From contig NZ_CP101417.1 of assembly GCF_024339125.1 (NCBI RefSeq), forward strand, positions 620,001 to 684,000: a stretch of 64,000 bases of DNA. The letters run 5' to 3'. The translations under genes were made by a program, and so were the position numbers. The notes beneath the pieces were generated by a model that was not told where the DNA came from, did no database searches, and saw only the letters and a program-made list of their open reading frames with translations. Of the stretch, positions 1 to 8,559 are shown in pieces (within the stretch, counting starts at the first letter, position 1; each line of letters begins with the position of its first letter). This stretch comes from Xanthomonas hortorum (GTDB taxonomy: Bacteria; Pseudomonadota; Gammaproteobacteria; Xanthomonadales; Xanthomonadaceae).

Positions 1-150
1 CCAGACACCTGATACGCGTACAGCACGGATGGCCACCCGCCACCCAAGGGTCACGCCCTGTCAGACACCAGGAGCGGCCAACAACACCGATGCGTAGCTG
101 CCAGGCGGTTGCCTGCTCGCTACGCGTTGCTGGCCTCTCCTAGCGTTACC
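1..150. other. intergenic or gene-edge sequence, nothing assignable
   Basis: These 150 bases lie downstream of the last gene of the malonate decarboxylase operon (mdcH ends at 151). I see no open frame, terminator or RNA that I can support. Malonate transporter genes often lie beside mdc operons, but none is visible here. Confidence 0.4.
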
Positions 151-1071
151 TCATGCCGCGCGCTCGCACGCGGCGTTGACCCACTCGACAACACCTTGGG
201 TGCTGTTGAATTCGTCCACCGACCGCGCCTCGCAGTCCGGCAATACCTCCCGCGCCATGCGCGCCAATGCGCTGCCTGGCCCCAGTTCGAGAAACACGCG
301 TGCGCCGCGTTCTGCGGCCTGCACCAGCACGTCGTACCAGCGCACGGTCTGCGCGATCTGTGCGGCCAGCGTGTCGATCACCGAGGCCTGCGTGGTGACT
401 GCACGCGCATCGATACCGGCCAGCACGCGCAGCTTGGGCGCAGTGATCTCTGCGTTTTTCAATGCGATGGCGAATGCGTCGGCGGCCGCGCGCAACCACG
501 GCGTATGCGCCGGCACGCTGACCGGCAGCAGCGTGATGCGTGCGCCCTGCGCCTGTGCAGCGTCGCCAAGCGCTTGCAGCGCAGCGTGCGGGCCACCGAG
601 CACGGCGTGATCGTCACCGTTGATGATGGCCAGTGCCGCGCCATGGGTCTGGCATAGCGTTTCGAGCGCGCGCAGTGGCAGGCCGACCACCGCCATCAAC
701 CCGGCATTGTCCGGGCTGGCCGCGTCCATCAGGCGTGCGCGGGTGGCGGCCAGCTGCAGGCAGGTATCGATGTCCATGCTGCCGGCCACCGCATGCGCGG
801 CGAGCTCGCCGACGCTGTAGCCGAGTACCAATAATGGCGTGGGCAGCTGCTCACGCATTACCTGCCATTGCGCCAGCGTGCCGGCGCACACCAGTGGTTG
901 TGCAATGGCATTGGCGTAACGGCTTGGGTCTGCGGCAAGCGTTTGCACAGAGGTGCCGAGCAGCTCGGTCGCGGCAGCGAGCACGCTGGCCGCAGCGGGT
1001 GCGTCGGCGACACGCGCGAACATCCCGGCGTGTTGACCGCCTTGGCCTGGGCATAGCACGGCGAGCGTCAT
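151..1071 (-). CDS. mdcH: malonate decarboxylase epsilon subunit (malonyl-CoA:ACP transacylase)
   Basis: A 306-residue acyltransferase of the FabD type. In the malonate decarboxylase system it loads malonyl from malonyl-CoA onto the thiol of the special dephospho-CoA prosthetic group on MdcC, priming the enzyme. The N-terminus carries the family signature LCPGQGGQ at about residues 6-13, and the nucleophile elbow GYSVGEL (Ser at about residue 86) is intact. A conserved PAHTPWL segment with the active His lies near residue 190. Its ATG overlaps the mdcB stop by four bases (ATGA), so the two are translationally coupled. It is the last visible gene of the operon. Confidence 0.9.
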   Translation of the reverse strand: MTLAVLCPGQGGQHAGMFARVADAPAAASVLAAATELLGTSVQTLAADPSRYANAIAQPLVCAGTLAQWQVMREQLPTPLLVLGYSVGELAAHAVAGSMDIDTCLQLAATRARLMDAASPDNAGLMAVVGLPLRALETLCQTHGAALAIINGDDHAVLGGPHAALQALGDAAQAQGARITLLPVSVPAHTPWLRAAADAFAIALKNAEITAPKLRVLAGIDARAVTTQASVIDTLAAQIAQTVRWYDVLVQAAERGARVFLELGPGSALARMAREVLPDCEARSVDEFNSTQGVVEWVNAACERAA

Positions 1072-2003
1072 GCGCTTTCCTGCAGGTGCAGAAACCAGGC
1101 GCAGGCCAGCAGATCGGCGCTGCCGCCCGGGCTTAGACGACGGGCAACAAATTGCTTACCGATGGCGTTCAAACAATCGCGCCACTGCGGTTGCGCGATG
1201 CCGCCGTCGGTGAGGAAGGCACCTGCTTGCGCTTTTGCGTAGGCCAGCCCTTCCTGCCCACCACGATGCAGCAGATTCAGATCGTCCACTTCGCTGACCA
1301 ACTGCATCAGCGTCTGCGCCAATGCCGCCTCGCGCGTGGCGCCGCTGTGCAATGCAGCGCGCAGGCACGGCAGCGCGACTTCGCGTAACAGCGGGTAGCC
1401 GGCTGCGGCCTGCTCGCGCACACCACTGACCTGATACTGCGCACGCATACGCTGACCATTGCTGTGCGGATTCAGCGGCACAGCCTGCAATGCATCACGC
1501 CACGCCTGCACCGCGTTGCAGACCGCTTCACCAGTGGGACGGCGCCCGTGCGCGACACGCAAGCGCGCCGCCTGCGCAGTGAGCAAGCCGAGGCTGAAAA
1601 TCGCGCCGCGATGGGTATTGATGCCGCCGGTGGCGCGCAGCATCGCCGCTTCGGCAGCGATGCCGAGCTGACGCAGGCGTGCGAACGGGGCGTTGTCGAT
1701 GCCGGCTTGCGCAATCGCGACAAAGTAGCCGCGCAACGCGAACAGGCTGCGCAGAAAGGTGGCCGCGTCCATATCGGTGTGGCTACCGGTATCGAACGGG
1801 GTGACCAGGCCAGGTTTTGGTGCGCAGGCCAGTTCTGCGTGCAAGGCAAGCACTGCAAGGCGGCCGAGTCGGTGCGCCAGTGCATTTGCCATGCCGCTGG
1901 TGAGACGCGATGTGCCCTGCAGCGATGCACGATCTTGAATATCGCCATGCGTACATGCGGTCTCGGCCTTGGCATCGGCAACATTTTTCGCCAGCGCACT
2001 CAT
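1068..2003 (-). CDS. mdcB: triphosphoribosyl-dephospho-CoA synthase
   Basis: A 311-residue CitG/MdcB family protein. It makes 2'-(5''-triphosphoribosyl)-3'-dephospho-CoA from ATP and dephospho-CoA, the precursor of the MdcC prosthetic group. Family features are the [17 protein letters not shown] block near the N-terminus and the [12 protein letters not shown] block in the middle. The frame is open far upstream, but that part is antisense-like sequence covering mdcG. I choose the ATG at 2003 (MSALAKN) because it overlaps the mdcG stop in an ATGA arrangement and gives the usual family length. Confidence 0.88.
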   Translation of the reverse strand: MSALAKNVADAKAETACTHGDIQDRASLQGTSRLTSGMANALAHRLGRLAVLALHAELACAPKPGLVTPFDTGSHTDMDAATFLRSLFALRGYFVAIAQAGIDNAPFARLRQLGIAAEAAMLRATGGINTHRGAIFSLGLLTAQAARLRVAHGRRPTGEAVCNAVQAWRDALQAVPLNPHSNGQRMRAQYQVSGVREQAAAGYPLLREVALPCLRAALHSGATREAALAQTLMQLVSEVDDLNLLHRGGQEGLAYAKAQAGAFLTDGGIAQPQWRDCLNAIGKQFVARRLSPGGSADLLACAWFLHLQESA

Positions 2004-2641
2004 GCCGCGCTCCACACAGGAAACAACGCGGTGCGCGACGCCAACAGGCAGCCCTGATTGGATTTCACCAACACCTGCTGCGCGCTGCCGGCATATTCGC
2101 GCCAGTTCACTGCGTTGTCGTCGGCCAGCAGTAATTCGCCATCGGCACGCAGGCCATGGCGTTGTTCCCAGCGCTGCAGCAATGTCACCACCGCATGCGC
2201 TTGTTCGGGTGTTTCGATCGACCACAACAGGTCCAGATCCGACTGCGCGTGCACATACGCAAGCCCGGTGAGTGCCTGCCATGCAACGCTGCCGAAAACG
2301 CGTGGCTGCAATGCATTGGCCCGGGTCTGCGCCAGCAAGGCCTGCAATGCCGGCCGCATGTCGCTGGGCGCGTGTGCGATCACTGCGTCCAATAGCAGCG
2401 GTGCGGTGCTGCGTGCGATATCGACACTGCTGGCGCTTAACGCAAGACGCTGCTTGCCTTCGCTCGGCGGCAGCGGCACGCCAAGCCGCAGTGTGCCGGG
2501 TGCTTCGCTGCCGTCGCCACGCGCCACCACCGCTGGCAGGCCGGCGGCGAACCACTGCTGCAGGCGCGGATGCGCACCCGGCGTCAACGCCTGCCAGCGC
2601 GCGTCGGGATGCAACCACACCAGTGCGTGGCGGCCGGGCAT
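2000..2641 (-). CDS. mdcG: phosphoribosyl-dephospho-CoA transferase (holo-ACP synthase of malonate decarboxylase)
   Basis: A 213-residue MdcG family nucleotidyltransferase. It transfers the phosphoribosyl-dephospho-CoA group made by MdcB to the serine of the delta subunit MdcC. The sequence [13 protein letters not shown] followed by [10 protein letters not shown] contains the GS and DxD-type motif of nucleotidyltransferase folds. The start is taken at MPGRHALVW (2641), two bases after the mdcE stop. A longer open frame to 2788 is rejected because its extra residues overlap mdcE and have no family resemblance. Confidence 0.87.
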   Translation of the reverse strand: MPGRHALVWLHPDARWQALTPGAHPRLQQWFAAGLPAVVARGDGSEAPGTLRLGVPLPPSEGKQRLALSASSVDIARSTAPLLLDAVIAHAPSDMRPALQALLAQTRANALQPRVFGSVAWQALTGLAYVHAQSDLDLLWSIETPEQAHAVVTLLQRWEQRHGLRADGELLLADDNAVNWREYAGSAQQVLVKSNQGCLLASRTALFPVWSAA

Positions 2642-2643
2642 GC

Positions 2644-3348
2644 TCAGGCCTCGCCGGCTGCCACGGCGGCGGCAACATCGCGCGCCAACGTACGGCCGCC
2701 ACGTTGTGCGCCAAGCGTACGACGTTGGTCGCCGTCGCTGGGCGTGGCCAATGCATCGAGCAACGCCTGCGCCAGATCGCCCTCCCACAACGACTCCACC
2801 GCGCCCATGCGCACGTAATTTTCCACACCCGGCGCGAACACCGGCGAGCTCTTGCTCAGCGCTTGCAAGGTGTCCACCGATTGCTTGGTCACACGTGCCA
2901 TCGCACGCAGATCCATCACGCGGATCTGTGCATCGGGCAAGGCGTGGATATGGTCGGCCATCAAGCCGAACGAGAGGAAGCCGCCGCTGACCGATTCGCC
3001 ATACACCAACGTGACCAGCCGCGCACCGCGCCTACGTGCAAGATCCAGCGACCGTGCCAGATGCGCGAAATAGCCGTTGATGCCGAGCAATTCGTCGCGG
3101 CGCGCGAGCCGTTGCCCGGCGGTGTCGGCCAGCATCACGATCGGCCGTTGCGGATGTGCACGTGTGCTCGCCAACACGGTGGCGGCCAATGTCAGTGCGT
3201 GGTCCACGCCGACTTCCAATTTATTGGTGGTGCCGATTACGGTGACCTCGCCCGCAGCGGTCATCGCACTGCCGGTGAGCACATCGTCGTTGCGTGCGAT
3301 GGCGTGACCGAGCGGAAACAGCTGATCCAGCAGTTGGCTCAGTTCCAT
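2644..3348 (-). CDS. mdcE: malonate decarboxylase gamma subunit
   Basis: A 234-residue carboxyltransferase-like subunit. With MdcD it forms the decarboxylase that releases CO2 from malonyl-S-ACP and regenerates acetyl-S-ACP. The crotonase/carboxyltransferase fold is suggested by the [16 protein letters not shown] segment (oxyanion-type glycines). The start [16 protein letters not shown] at 3348 overlaps the end of mdcD by ten bases, which is normal for mdcD-mdcE pairs. The upstream extension of the frame to 3459 lies wholly inside mdcD and is excluded. Confidence 0.9.
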   Translation of the reverse strand: MELSQLLDQLFPLGHAIARNDDVLTGSAMTAAGEVTVIGTTNKLEVGVDHALTLAATVLASTRAHPQRPIVMLADTAGQRLARRDELLGINGYFAHLARSLDLARRRGARLVTLVYGESVSGGFLSFGLMADHIHALPDAQIRVMDLRAMARVTKQSVDTLQALSKSSPVFAPGVENYVRMGAVESLWEGDLAQALLDALATPSDGDQRRTLGAQRGGRTLARDVAAAVAAGEA

Positions 3349-4259
3349 GGAATGCTCCGGTCGGCAGTGGCAGCTAGGAAGGCGTCGGTGTCCAGCAACG
3401 GCAGGCGCTGCGCATCGACGATGCCCTGGCGCTGCCAGATCTCCAAACCGTCGCGGCAATCGCCGTAGGCCTCAATGCGCTTGGACAATTGCTGCTGCGC
3501 AAGTTCCAGCGCCTGCAATGCGGCCTCGCCTTCCGGCTCGGCGAGTGTGTCCAGCGCATGGGCAGCCGCGTCGGCGAATGCGGCGATGCGGTCGGCCACC
3601 AAGGTCTGCGCTTCGCCGAGCAGATAGCGATGCTTGCCGCCGGTGACGCGCCACACCAGCGCGCGATCGCGCGCGTCGAACTCTTCCACGCCGCGCACGG
3701 TTTCGATCACGTCCGGGCCGGACAACGACAGGCGGCCTTCTTCGGACATGATCACCGCGCTGCAGCAGCGCGCCACGATGCCCATGCCGCCGAAGGCGCC
3801 GTTGCCGCTGCCGATCAAGGCCAGCACCGGCACGCCGGCAGCGCGTGCGCTTAGCGTGGCGCGCATGATTTCGGAAATCGCGATCAGGCCGGCGTTGGCT
3901 TCGTGCAGGCGTACGCCGCCGGTGTCGAGCAATAGCAGCACCGCTGCCGGCTGCGTTTTTGCGGCGCGTTCGAGCAGGCCGGTGAGCTTGGCGCCATGCA
4001 CCTCGCCGACGCCGCCGCCCATGAAGGCACCTTGCTGCGCGGCGATCAGCACGTTGCGCCCACGCAGCGTGCCGTCACCGACGACGATGCCGTCATCGAA
4101 GGCGCCGGGCGTGTCCAACTGGGCCAGATGCGGGCTGATCAGGCGACGGCGCGGACCGACGAATTCGCGGAAACTGCCGGCATCCAGCACGCCATCGATG
4201 CGCTCGCGCGCATCGGCCTCGTAATAGCTGCGCTTGGCCATGGGAATGGTGGTGCTCAT
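3339..4259 (-). CDS. mdcD: malonate decarboxylase beta subunit
   Basis: A 306-residue biotin-independent malonate decarboxylase beta subunit with an acetyl-CoA carboxylase beta-like carboxyltransferase fold. Typical motifs are SFREFVGP near the N-terminus, the glycine-rich QQGAFMGGGVGEVHGAK and GSGNGAFGGMGIVA. It pairs with MdcE. The start MSTTIPMAKRSYYEADARER at 4259 fits the family; the frame extends upstream to 4292 without support. A 106-base gap holding a palindromic repeat separates it from mdcC upstream, the only sizeable gap inside the operon. Confidence 0.91.
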   Translation of the reverse strand: MSTTIPMAKRSYYEADARERIDGVLDAGSFREFVGPRRRLISPHLAQLDTPGAFDDGIVVGDGTLRGRNVLIAAQQGAFMGGGVGEVHGAKLTGLLERAAKTQPAAVLLLLDTGGVRLHEANAGLIAISEIMRATLSARAAGVPVLALIGSGNGAFGGMGIVARCCSAVIMSEEGRLSLSGPDVIETVRGVEEFDARDRALVWRVTGGKHRYLLGEAQTLVADRIAAFADAAAHALDTLAEPEGEAALQALELAQQQLSKRIEAYGDCRDGLEIWQRQGIVDAQRLPLLDTDAFLAATADRSIPWN

Positions 4260-4280
4260 ACGTATCTCCCGACGACAGGC

Positions 4281-4348
4281 GTAGGAGCGCACCTGGGCGC
4301 GACCGAAGCGTCACCGGGAACGCCCGTCGCGCCCGGGTGCGCTCCTAC
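4281..4348. repeat. REP-type palindrome inside the mdc operon
   Basis: GTAGGAGCGCACCTGGGCGC at 4281 is matched by its near-perfect inverse ending in GGGTGCGCTCCTAC at 4348, with arms of about 23 bases around a 22-base loop. The GTAGGAGCGC arm is a common repeat family in xanthomonads. It lies between mdcC and mdcD in the transcript and could form a strong RNA hairpin affecting mRNA stability or read-through. Function is inferred, not shown. Confidence 0.8.
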
Positions 4349-4365
4349 GGGGTGAAAGGGGCGGC

Positions 4366-4683
4366 TCATGCGTCGGCTCCCTGCAAGGCATCCATCGCCT
4401 GCTCCAGGCGCAGACGCACCACCGCCGGCGTGGCGCCGACATCGTTGATGCTGATGCGCACATCGCGCAGTGGATGGCGTGCGGCAAAATCGTCCAGCAC
4501 CGCTTGCCAGATCGTGCCGAATCCGCGCGCAGCGGTGAGGATCTCGATCTCCATCGCGCCATTGAGCGGCACGCGCTCGACCAGCACTTCCAGATTGCCG
4601 GAGGCCACCACGCCGACCAGCGCATGTTCCAGCCCGGCGCGTGCGCCGTGCTGGCCATCGAAGCGATACCGCAGGGTTTCCAT
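4366..4683 (-). CDS. mdcC: malonate decarboxylase delta subunit (acyl carrier protein)
   Basis: A 105-residue acyl carrier subunit. In characterised malonate decarboxylases a serine near residue 25 carries the phosphoribosyl-dephospho-CoA group to which malonyl and acetyl are bound as thioesters. Here VGVVASGNLEVLVE places the likely modified serine at residue 28. The gene begins ten bases after the mdcA stop and has the usual family length. It works with MdcB and MdcG (prosthetic group), MdcH (charging), MdcA (transfer) and MdcD/E (decarboxylation). Confidence 0.91.
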   Translation of the reverse strand: METLRYRFDGQHGARAGLEHALVGVVASGNLEVLVERVPLNGAMEIEILTAARGFGTIWQAVLDDFAARHPLRDVRISINDVGATPAVVRLRLEQAMDALQGADA

Positions 4684-4692
4684 GCCGTGCCC

Positions 4693-6339
4693 CTACCAAT
4701 TGCGAAAACGTTTCGGCGGGTCGTACAACCCACCGGACCAGCGCACCAGATCCTTGACCGTGCGCGCAGCGAGCAGGTCGCGCGTGGCATCGCGTGGACG
4801 AATCCCCAGGTCTTCCGGCCGCTTGATGACACCGCGATCGCGCAGGTTTTCGACCGCGCGCTTGTCGCGGCCCAGGCCGACGGCGGTGTAACCGGAGACG
4901 CCGCGAATCGCCTGCTCGCGCTCTTCCGGCGTGCGGCACAGCAGCAGGTTGGCGATACCTTCTTCGGTCAGCACATGGCTGACGTCGTCGCCGTAAATCA
5001 TCACCGGCGGCAGCGGCATGTTGGCGCGCTCGGCCAGTTCCCAGGCATCGAGCTTGTCGACGAAGGCCGGCGCCATGTGCTCGCGGAAGGTTTCCACCAT
5101 CTGCACCACCAGCTTGCGTCCGCGCGGCATCTCGCCCGATCGTGCGGCCTCGCGCCCGGCCTTGAGCCAGGCATCGCTGGCATGGCGGCGGCCACGCGCA
5201 TCCGAGCCCATATTGGGCGCGCCGCCGAAACCGGCGATGCGGTCGCGCGTGGCGGTGGAACTATTGCCTTGCAGATCGATCTGCAAGGTGGAGCCGATGA
5301 ACATGTCGCAGGCATACAAACCGGCGGTCTGCGACAGCGCGCGATTGGAGCGCATGCTGCCGTCGGCACCGGTAAAAAAGATGTCCGGGCGCGCGGCGAT
5401 GTAGTGCTCCATGCCCAGTTCCGAGCCAAACGAATGCACCGACTGCACGAAGCCCGATTCAATCGCCGGAATCAGCGCCGGATGCGGATTGAGCGCCCAA
5501 TGCCGGCAGATCTTGCCCTTCAGCCCGAGCGATTCGGCGTAGGTGGGCAACAGCAATTCGATCGCGGCGGTATCGAAGCCGATGCCATGGTTGAGCCGGT
5601 TGACACCGTATTCGGCGTAGATGCCCTTGATCGCCATCATCGCCATCAACACCTGGATCTCGGAGATCTGTGCCGGGTCGCGGGTGAACAGCGGTTCGAT
5701 ATGGTTGGGCTTGGGCGCCTGCGTGACGAAGTCCACCCAATCGGCGGGAATATCCACGCGCGGCAGCGTGTCGACGATCTCGTTGACCTGCGCAATCACG
5801 ATGCCGCTCTTGAATGCAGTGGCCTCCACGATCACCGGGGTGTCTTCGGTATTCGGGCCGGTGTAGAGATTGCCTTGGCGGTCGGCGGCCTGCGCGGTGG
5901 CCAGCGCGATGCGCGGGGTCAGGTCGATGAAGTAGCGGCCGAACAATTCCAGATACGTGTGGATGGCACCGATCTCGATGCGGCCTTCGCCGACAAGCCC
6001 GGCCAGGCGCGCGGCCTGCGGGCCGGAGAACGAGAAATCCAGCCGCTTGGCGATGCCGCGCTCGAACACGTCCAGATGCGCGGGCAGCGACAACACCGAT
6101 TGCACCATGTGCAGGTCGTGCACGCGTGCCGGGTCCACCTCGGTGAGGCAGCGCGCCAGGAAATCGGCCTGCTTCTGGTTGTTGCCTTCCAGGCAGACGC
6201 GGTCGCCCGGCTCGATCACCGCTTCCAGCAGCGCCACCACATCGCTGGCCGCCACCACACGCCCCTGCGGCGCAAGCGGGGCGGCGCGCTGCAAGCGCTG
6301 GCGCCGGCTCTCGGCCTGGGTGTCCCACTGTCGACTCAT
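4693..6339 (-). CDS. mdcA: malonate decarboxylase alpha subunit (acetyl-S-ACP:malonate ACP transferase)
   Basis: A 548-residue alpha subunit, first gene of the operon and full length for the family. It exchanges acetyl on the carrier protein for malonate, releasing acetate. The CoA-transferase-like fold is indicated by ALEAVIEPGDRVCLEGNNQ near the N-terminus and by GSTLQIDLQGNSSTATRDR and FGGAPNMGSDARG in the centre. The start MSRQWDTQ at 6339 follows a likely regulatory region. The very long plus-strand open frame across it is an antisense shadow. Confidence 0.93.
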   Translation of the reverse strand: MSRQWDTQAESRRQRLQRAAPLAPQGRVVAASDVVALLEAVIEPGDRVCLEGNNQKQADFLARCLTEVDPARVHDLHMVQSVLSLPAHLDVFERGIAKRLDFSFSGPQAARLAGLVGEGRIEIGAIHTYLELFGRYFIDLTPRIALATAQAADRQGNLYTGPNTEDTPVIVEATAFKSGIVIAQVNEIVDTLPRVDIPADWVDFVTQAPKPNHIEPLFTRDPAQISEIQVLMAMMAIKGIYAEYGVNRLNHGIGFDTAAIELLLPTYAESLGLKGKICRHWALNPHPALIPAIESGFVQSVHSFGSELGMEHYIAARPDIFFTGADGSMRSNRALSQTAGLYACDMFIGSTLQIDLQGNSSTATRDRIAGFGGAPNMGSDARGRRHASDAWLKAGREAARSGEMPRGRKLVVQMVETFREHMAPAFVDKLDAWELAERANMPLPPVMIYGDDVSHVLTEEGIANLLLCRTPEEREQAIRGVSGYTAVGLGRDKRAVENLRDRGVIKRPEDLGIRPRDATRDLLAARTVKDLVRWSGGLYDPPKRFRNW

Positions 6340-6376
6340 GCGGCTGCCTCATCGGGCCATGCCCGTAATGTCCGAG

Positions 6377-6393
6377 TAATTACATGGTAATTA
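6377..6393. promoter_or_regulatory. perfect palindrome upstream of mdcA, candidate operator
   Basis: TAATTAC-ATG-GTAATTA is a perfect inverted repeat with 7-base arms and 3-base spacer, 38 bases before the mdcA start. It is AT-rich in a very GC-rich context, which makes chance occurrence less likely. Short palindromes of this shape are typical of GntR-family repressors; MdcY, a GntR regulator, controls mdc genes in Acinetobacter. The identity of the regulator here is inference, and no regulator gene is in the window. Confidence 0.55.
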
Positions 6394-6441
6394 TGGGATT
6401 CGGCATTGTCTAGTCGCGGCGCAGCATAGTTCGGGGTTAGT

Positions 6442-6537
6442 CGGCCTTGGTGTCGATCGGCGTTGAGGTCGTTCGGCATCGGTGCTGGCCGGCTTTGGTG
6501 CAAGTCGACTTTGGTGTCGTTCGGCACCGGGCCGACT
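6442..6537. repeat. two diverged 48-base tandem units
   Basis: Two adjacent units start with CGGCCTTGGTGTCGATCGGC (6442) and CGGCTTTGGTGCAAGTCGAC (6490). They share the TTGGTG and TCGTTCGGCA-CGG cores at the same phase. They fill the mdcA-padR intergenic region. No coding sequence fits here. Confidence 0.6.
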
Positions 6538-6670
6538 GGTCCTTGCTCTGCTTAGCGTGGGCACGGTGGTCGACGGCGTGGTACTGGACCGGCCGGGCGA
6601 GGCCCATCGGGACGAGAAGGCGCACGGCCCAGGCGTTCTCGCATGCGTCAGCGCTTGCGAGCAGCGCGAA

Positions 6671-6707
6671 TTCGATATATCGTTTCGCCATGATTCGATA
6701 TATCGAA
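6671..6707. promoter_or_regulatory. paired palindromes, candidate PadR operator
   Basis: TTCGATATATCGTT at 6671-6684 and the perfect palindrome TTCGATATATCGAA at 6694-6707 are repeated at a spacing of 23 bases, roughly two DNA turns. The second abuts the padR start codon, so binding would block initiation of the gene itself. PadR repressors commonly bind AT-rich palindromes of this kind and repress themselves. Confidence 0.7.
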
Positions 6708-7252
6708 TGAACACGCGTCCTCCACCTGACGACATCTCCGCAGACGCCGATGCGGCCTCCGACCCAACGCCAGAGCGCGGCACAAGTGGACGCTCACGGC
6801 CGTTGGGGCATGGCGATCTGCGTTTGTTGTTGCTGGCGCTGATCGAGCAACAGCCGCGGCATGGGTACGAGCTGATGCGGCAGATCGCCGCGCTGTTCAA
6901 AGGGCTGTACACCCCGAGTGCCGGCGCGATCTACCCAGCGCTGGCCCAGCTTGAAACCGACGGCTGGGTGCAGACGGCTCAGGATGACGGCCGCAAGCGC
7001 TATCAGGTCACCGAAGCCGGCCGCACGCACGTGGCACAGCAGCGCGACGCACTCGACGCGGCGCTGGCACGCACGCATCGCCGCGCACGCGAGTTGATCA
7101 AGGCACAGACACCGGCGCCGATTCGCGAGGCGATCCACCGCATCAAGCACGGCCTGTTTGCGCGGCACGGGCAGTGGACCGAAGCAGAAACCGAACGCAT
7201 CGCTGCGCTACTCAACGCCGCCGCTGACGGCATGGAGCGCGAAGACGGCTGA
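6707..7252 (+). CDS. PadR family transcriptional repressor (YqjI/NfeR-like)
   Basis: A 181-residue PadR regulator with an unstructured acidic N-terminus (residues 1-33). The winged helix spans about residues 34-110: LLLLALIEQQPRHGYELM, then YTPSAGAIYPALAQLE and the wing WVQTAQDDGRKRYQVTEAG. A C-terminal alpha-helical dimerisation region follows. In E. coli the PadR protein YqjI (NfeR) controls the ferric reductase YqjH (NfeF), and the next native gene downstream here (8646) is of that reductase type. Unlike E. coli YqjI, no histidine-rich N-terminal metal region is seen. I choose the ATG at 6707 next to the palindromes; the frame is open upstream to 6482. Confidence 0.82.
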   Translation: MNTRPPPDDISADADAASDPTPERGTSGRSRPLGHGDLRLLLLALIEQQPRHGYELMRQIAALFKGLYTPSAGAIYPALAQLETDGWVQTAQDDGRKRYQVTEAGRTHVAQQRDALDAALARTHRRARELIKAQTPAPIREAIHRIKHGLFARHGQWTEAETERIAALLNAAADGMEREDG

Positions 7253-7286
7253 GTGCGTGTGCCACGTGTCATTGCAACTGCGCGAG

Positions 7287-7335
7287 GCTTCGCCCGTACC
7301 CTCATCCGCCCCTGCGGGGCACCTTCTCCCGATGG
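7287..7335. repeat. intergenic palindromic repeat after padR
   Basis: CCCTCATCCGCCCCTGCGGG followed by CACCTTCTCCCGATGGGAGAAGGG holds two small hairpins (CCCCTGCGGGG and CCTTCTCCC-GAT-GGGAGAAGG). This is a familiar xanthomonad intergenic motif. It may act as a weak terminator, although no T-run follows. Confidence 0.6.
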
Positions 7336-7362
7336 GAGAAGGGATTGCTAACAGCAGCTGCT

Positions 7363-7379
7363 CCTAGCTGGTTTATTTG
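7363..7379. repeat. 17-base direct repeat, left copy, beside the IS element
   Basis: CCTAGCTGGTTTATTTG occurs here and again at 8543-8559, on the other side of the IS element. If the IS and one CTAG target copy are removed, the two copies would lie exactly head to tail, so the pre-insertion site held a perfect 17-base tandem repeat. Confidence 0.75.
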
Positions 7380-7384
7380 CCTAG

Positions 7385-8543
7385 GGAACCTCTGAACAAC
7401 GCACCACAGATACGCGACACTACCCGCCTGATGTTGAGGAGTGATCCATGCAACTGACGTTCGGTGACGCTGAGGGCCTGGGCAAGCGCAAGCAGACCCG
7501 GCGCGAGATCTTTCTGGCCGAGATGGAGCAGGTGGTTCCGTGGCAGCAACTGCTCGGTCTGATCGCGCCGCACTATCCGGTATCGGGCCGGCCAGGTCGG
7601 CAGCCGTACGCACTGGCGACGATGTTGCGGATTCATCTGCTGCAGCAGTGGTATGCGCTGAGCGATCCGGCGATGGAAGAAGCACTGCACGAGATCCCGA
7701 CCTTGCGGCGGTTTGCCCAGCTCGGTGGCTTGGACAACGTTCCGGACGAGACCACGATTCTCAACTTTCGGCGCCTGCTGGAGACCCATGGCCTTGCCGC
7801 GCGGATGCTGGAAGCGGTCAACGCGCATCTGGCGCGCAAGGGCCAGAGCCTGCGGTCGGGCACGATCGTCGATGCGACGCTGATCGCGGCGCCCAGTTCG
7901 ACCAAGAATGCCGACAACGCGCGCGACCCTGAGATGCATCAGACCAAGAAGGGCAATCAGTGGTATTTCGGGATGAAGGCGCACATCGGCGTGGATGAAT
8001 TTTCCGGGTTGGTGCACCACGTCCATTGCACAGCCGCCAACGTCGCCGATGTCACGGTGATGCACACGTTGCTGCATGGCAAAGAAGACAGCGTGTTCGG
8101 CGATAGCGGCTACACCGGTGCGGACAAACGCGAAGAACTGCAGGCCTGCAAGGCTGCATTCTTCATCGCCGCCAGGCCCTCGACGATGCAAGCCCTCGGC
8201 AACAAACGCGAGCGTGCTCGGGAAAGACGTTGGGAACACTTCAAGGCCAGCGTGCGCGCGAAGGTGGAGCATCCATTCCGGGTGATCAAGCGCCAGTTCG
8301 GCTACACCAAGGTCCGCTATCGCGGCCTGGCCAAGAACACCGCGCAGGTGCTGACCTTGTTTGCGCTATCGAACCTGTGGATGAAGCGAAAGCAGTTACT
8401 GCCGACGATGGGGAACGTGCGCCTGTAACCCGGGCAACACCCTGCAAACGCGCCGGAAACGGCAAAAAAATCGAGGATCTGAGCGCCGTCAGCCTGGTCG
8501 ATGTGGTTAGGCTCATCCTCCGATGCCGTTGATCAGACCATCC
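7385..8543 (+). mobile_element. IS5-family insertion sequence (IS1478-like)
   Basis: The element is about 1159 bases, bounded by CTAG at 7381-7384 and 8544-8547, which fits the 4-base CTAG-type target duplication of the IS5 subgroup. The ends form imperfect inverted repeats: GGAACCTCTGAACAACG on the left and, read inward from the right, GGATGGTCTGATCAACG. It carries one intact transposase gene, so it is probably recent. It lies between padR and the siderophore-interacting protein gene, same orientation as both. Confidence 0.8.
7448..8428 (+). CDS. IS5 family transposase
   Basis: A 326-residue DDE transposase of the IS1478/IS5 type. The DDE residues can be placed in IVDATLI (first D), FGDSGYTGADKRE (second D) and VEHPFRVIKRQFGYTKVRYRG (E, with the Y-(2)-R-(3)-E-(6)-K-like signature). 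The N-terminal region has the DUF772-like helix block QPYALATMLRIHLLQQWYAL. A good ribosome site (AGGAG) precedes the ATG at 7448. No frameshift or stop interrupts it. Confidence 0.93.
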   Translation: MQLTFGDAEGLGKRKQTRREIFLAEMEQVVPWQQLLGLIAPHYPVSGRPGRQPYALATMLRIHLLQQWYALSDPAMEEALHEIPTLRRFAQLGGLDNVPDETTILNFRRLLETHGLAARMLEAVNAHLARKGQSLRSGTIVDATLIAAPSSTKNADNARDPEMHQTKKGNQWYFGMKAHIGVDEFSGLVHHVHCTAANVADVTVMHTLLHGKEDSVFGDSGYTGADKREELQACKAAFFIAARPSTMQALGNKRERARERRWEHFKASVRAKVEHPFRVIKRQFGYTKVRYRGLAKNTAQVLTLFALSNLWMKRKQLLPTMGNVRL

Positions 8544-8559
8544 CTAGCTGGTTTATTTG
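8543..8559. repeat. 17-base direct repeat, right copy
   Basis: Second copy of CCTAGCTGGTTTATTTG, overlapping the right CTAG target duplication. See the left copy at 7363-7379. Confidence 0.75.

Noticed and set aside
4474..6390. 638-residue plus-strand open frame
   Set aside because: Lies opposite mdcA, rich in His/Gln/Arg as expected from the antisense of high-GC3 codons, and has no family resemblance.
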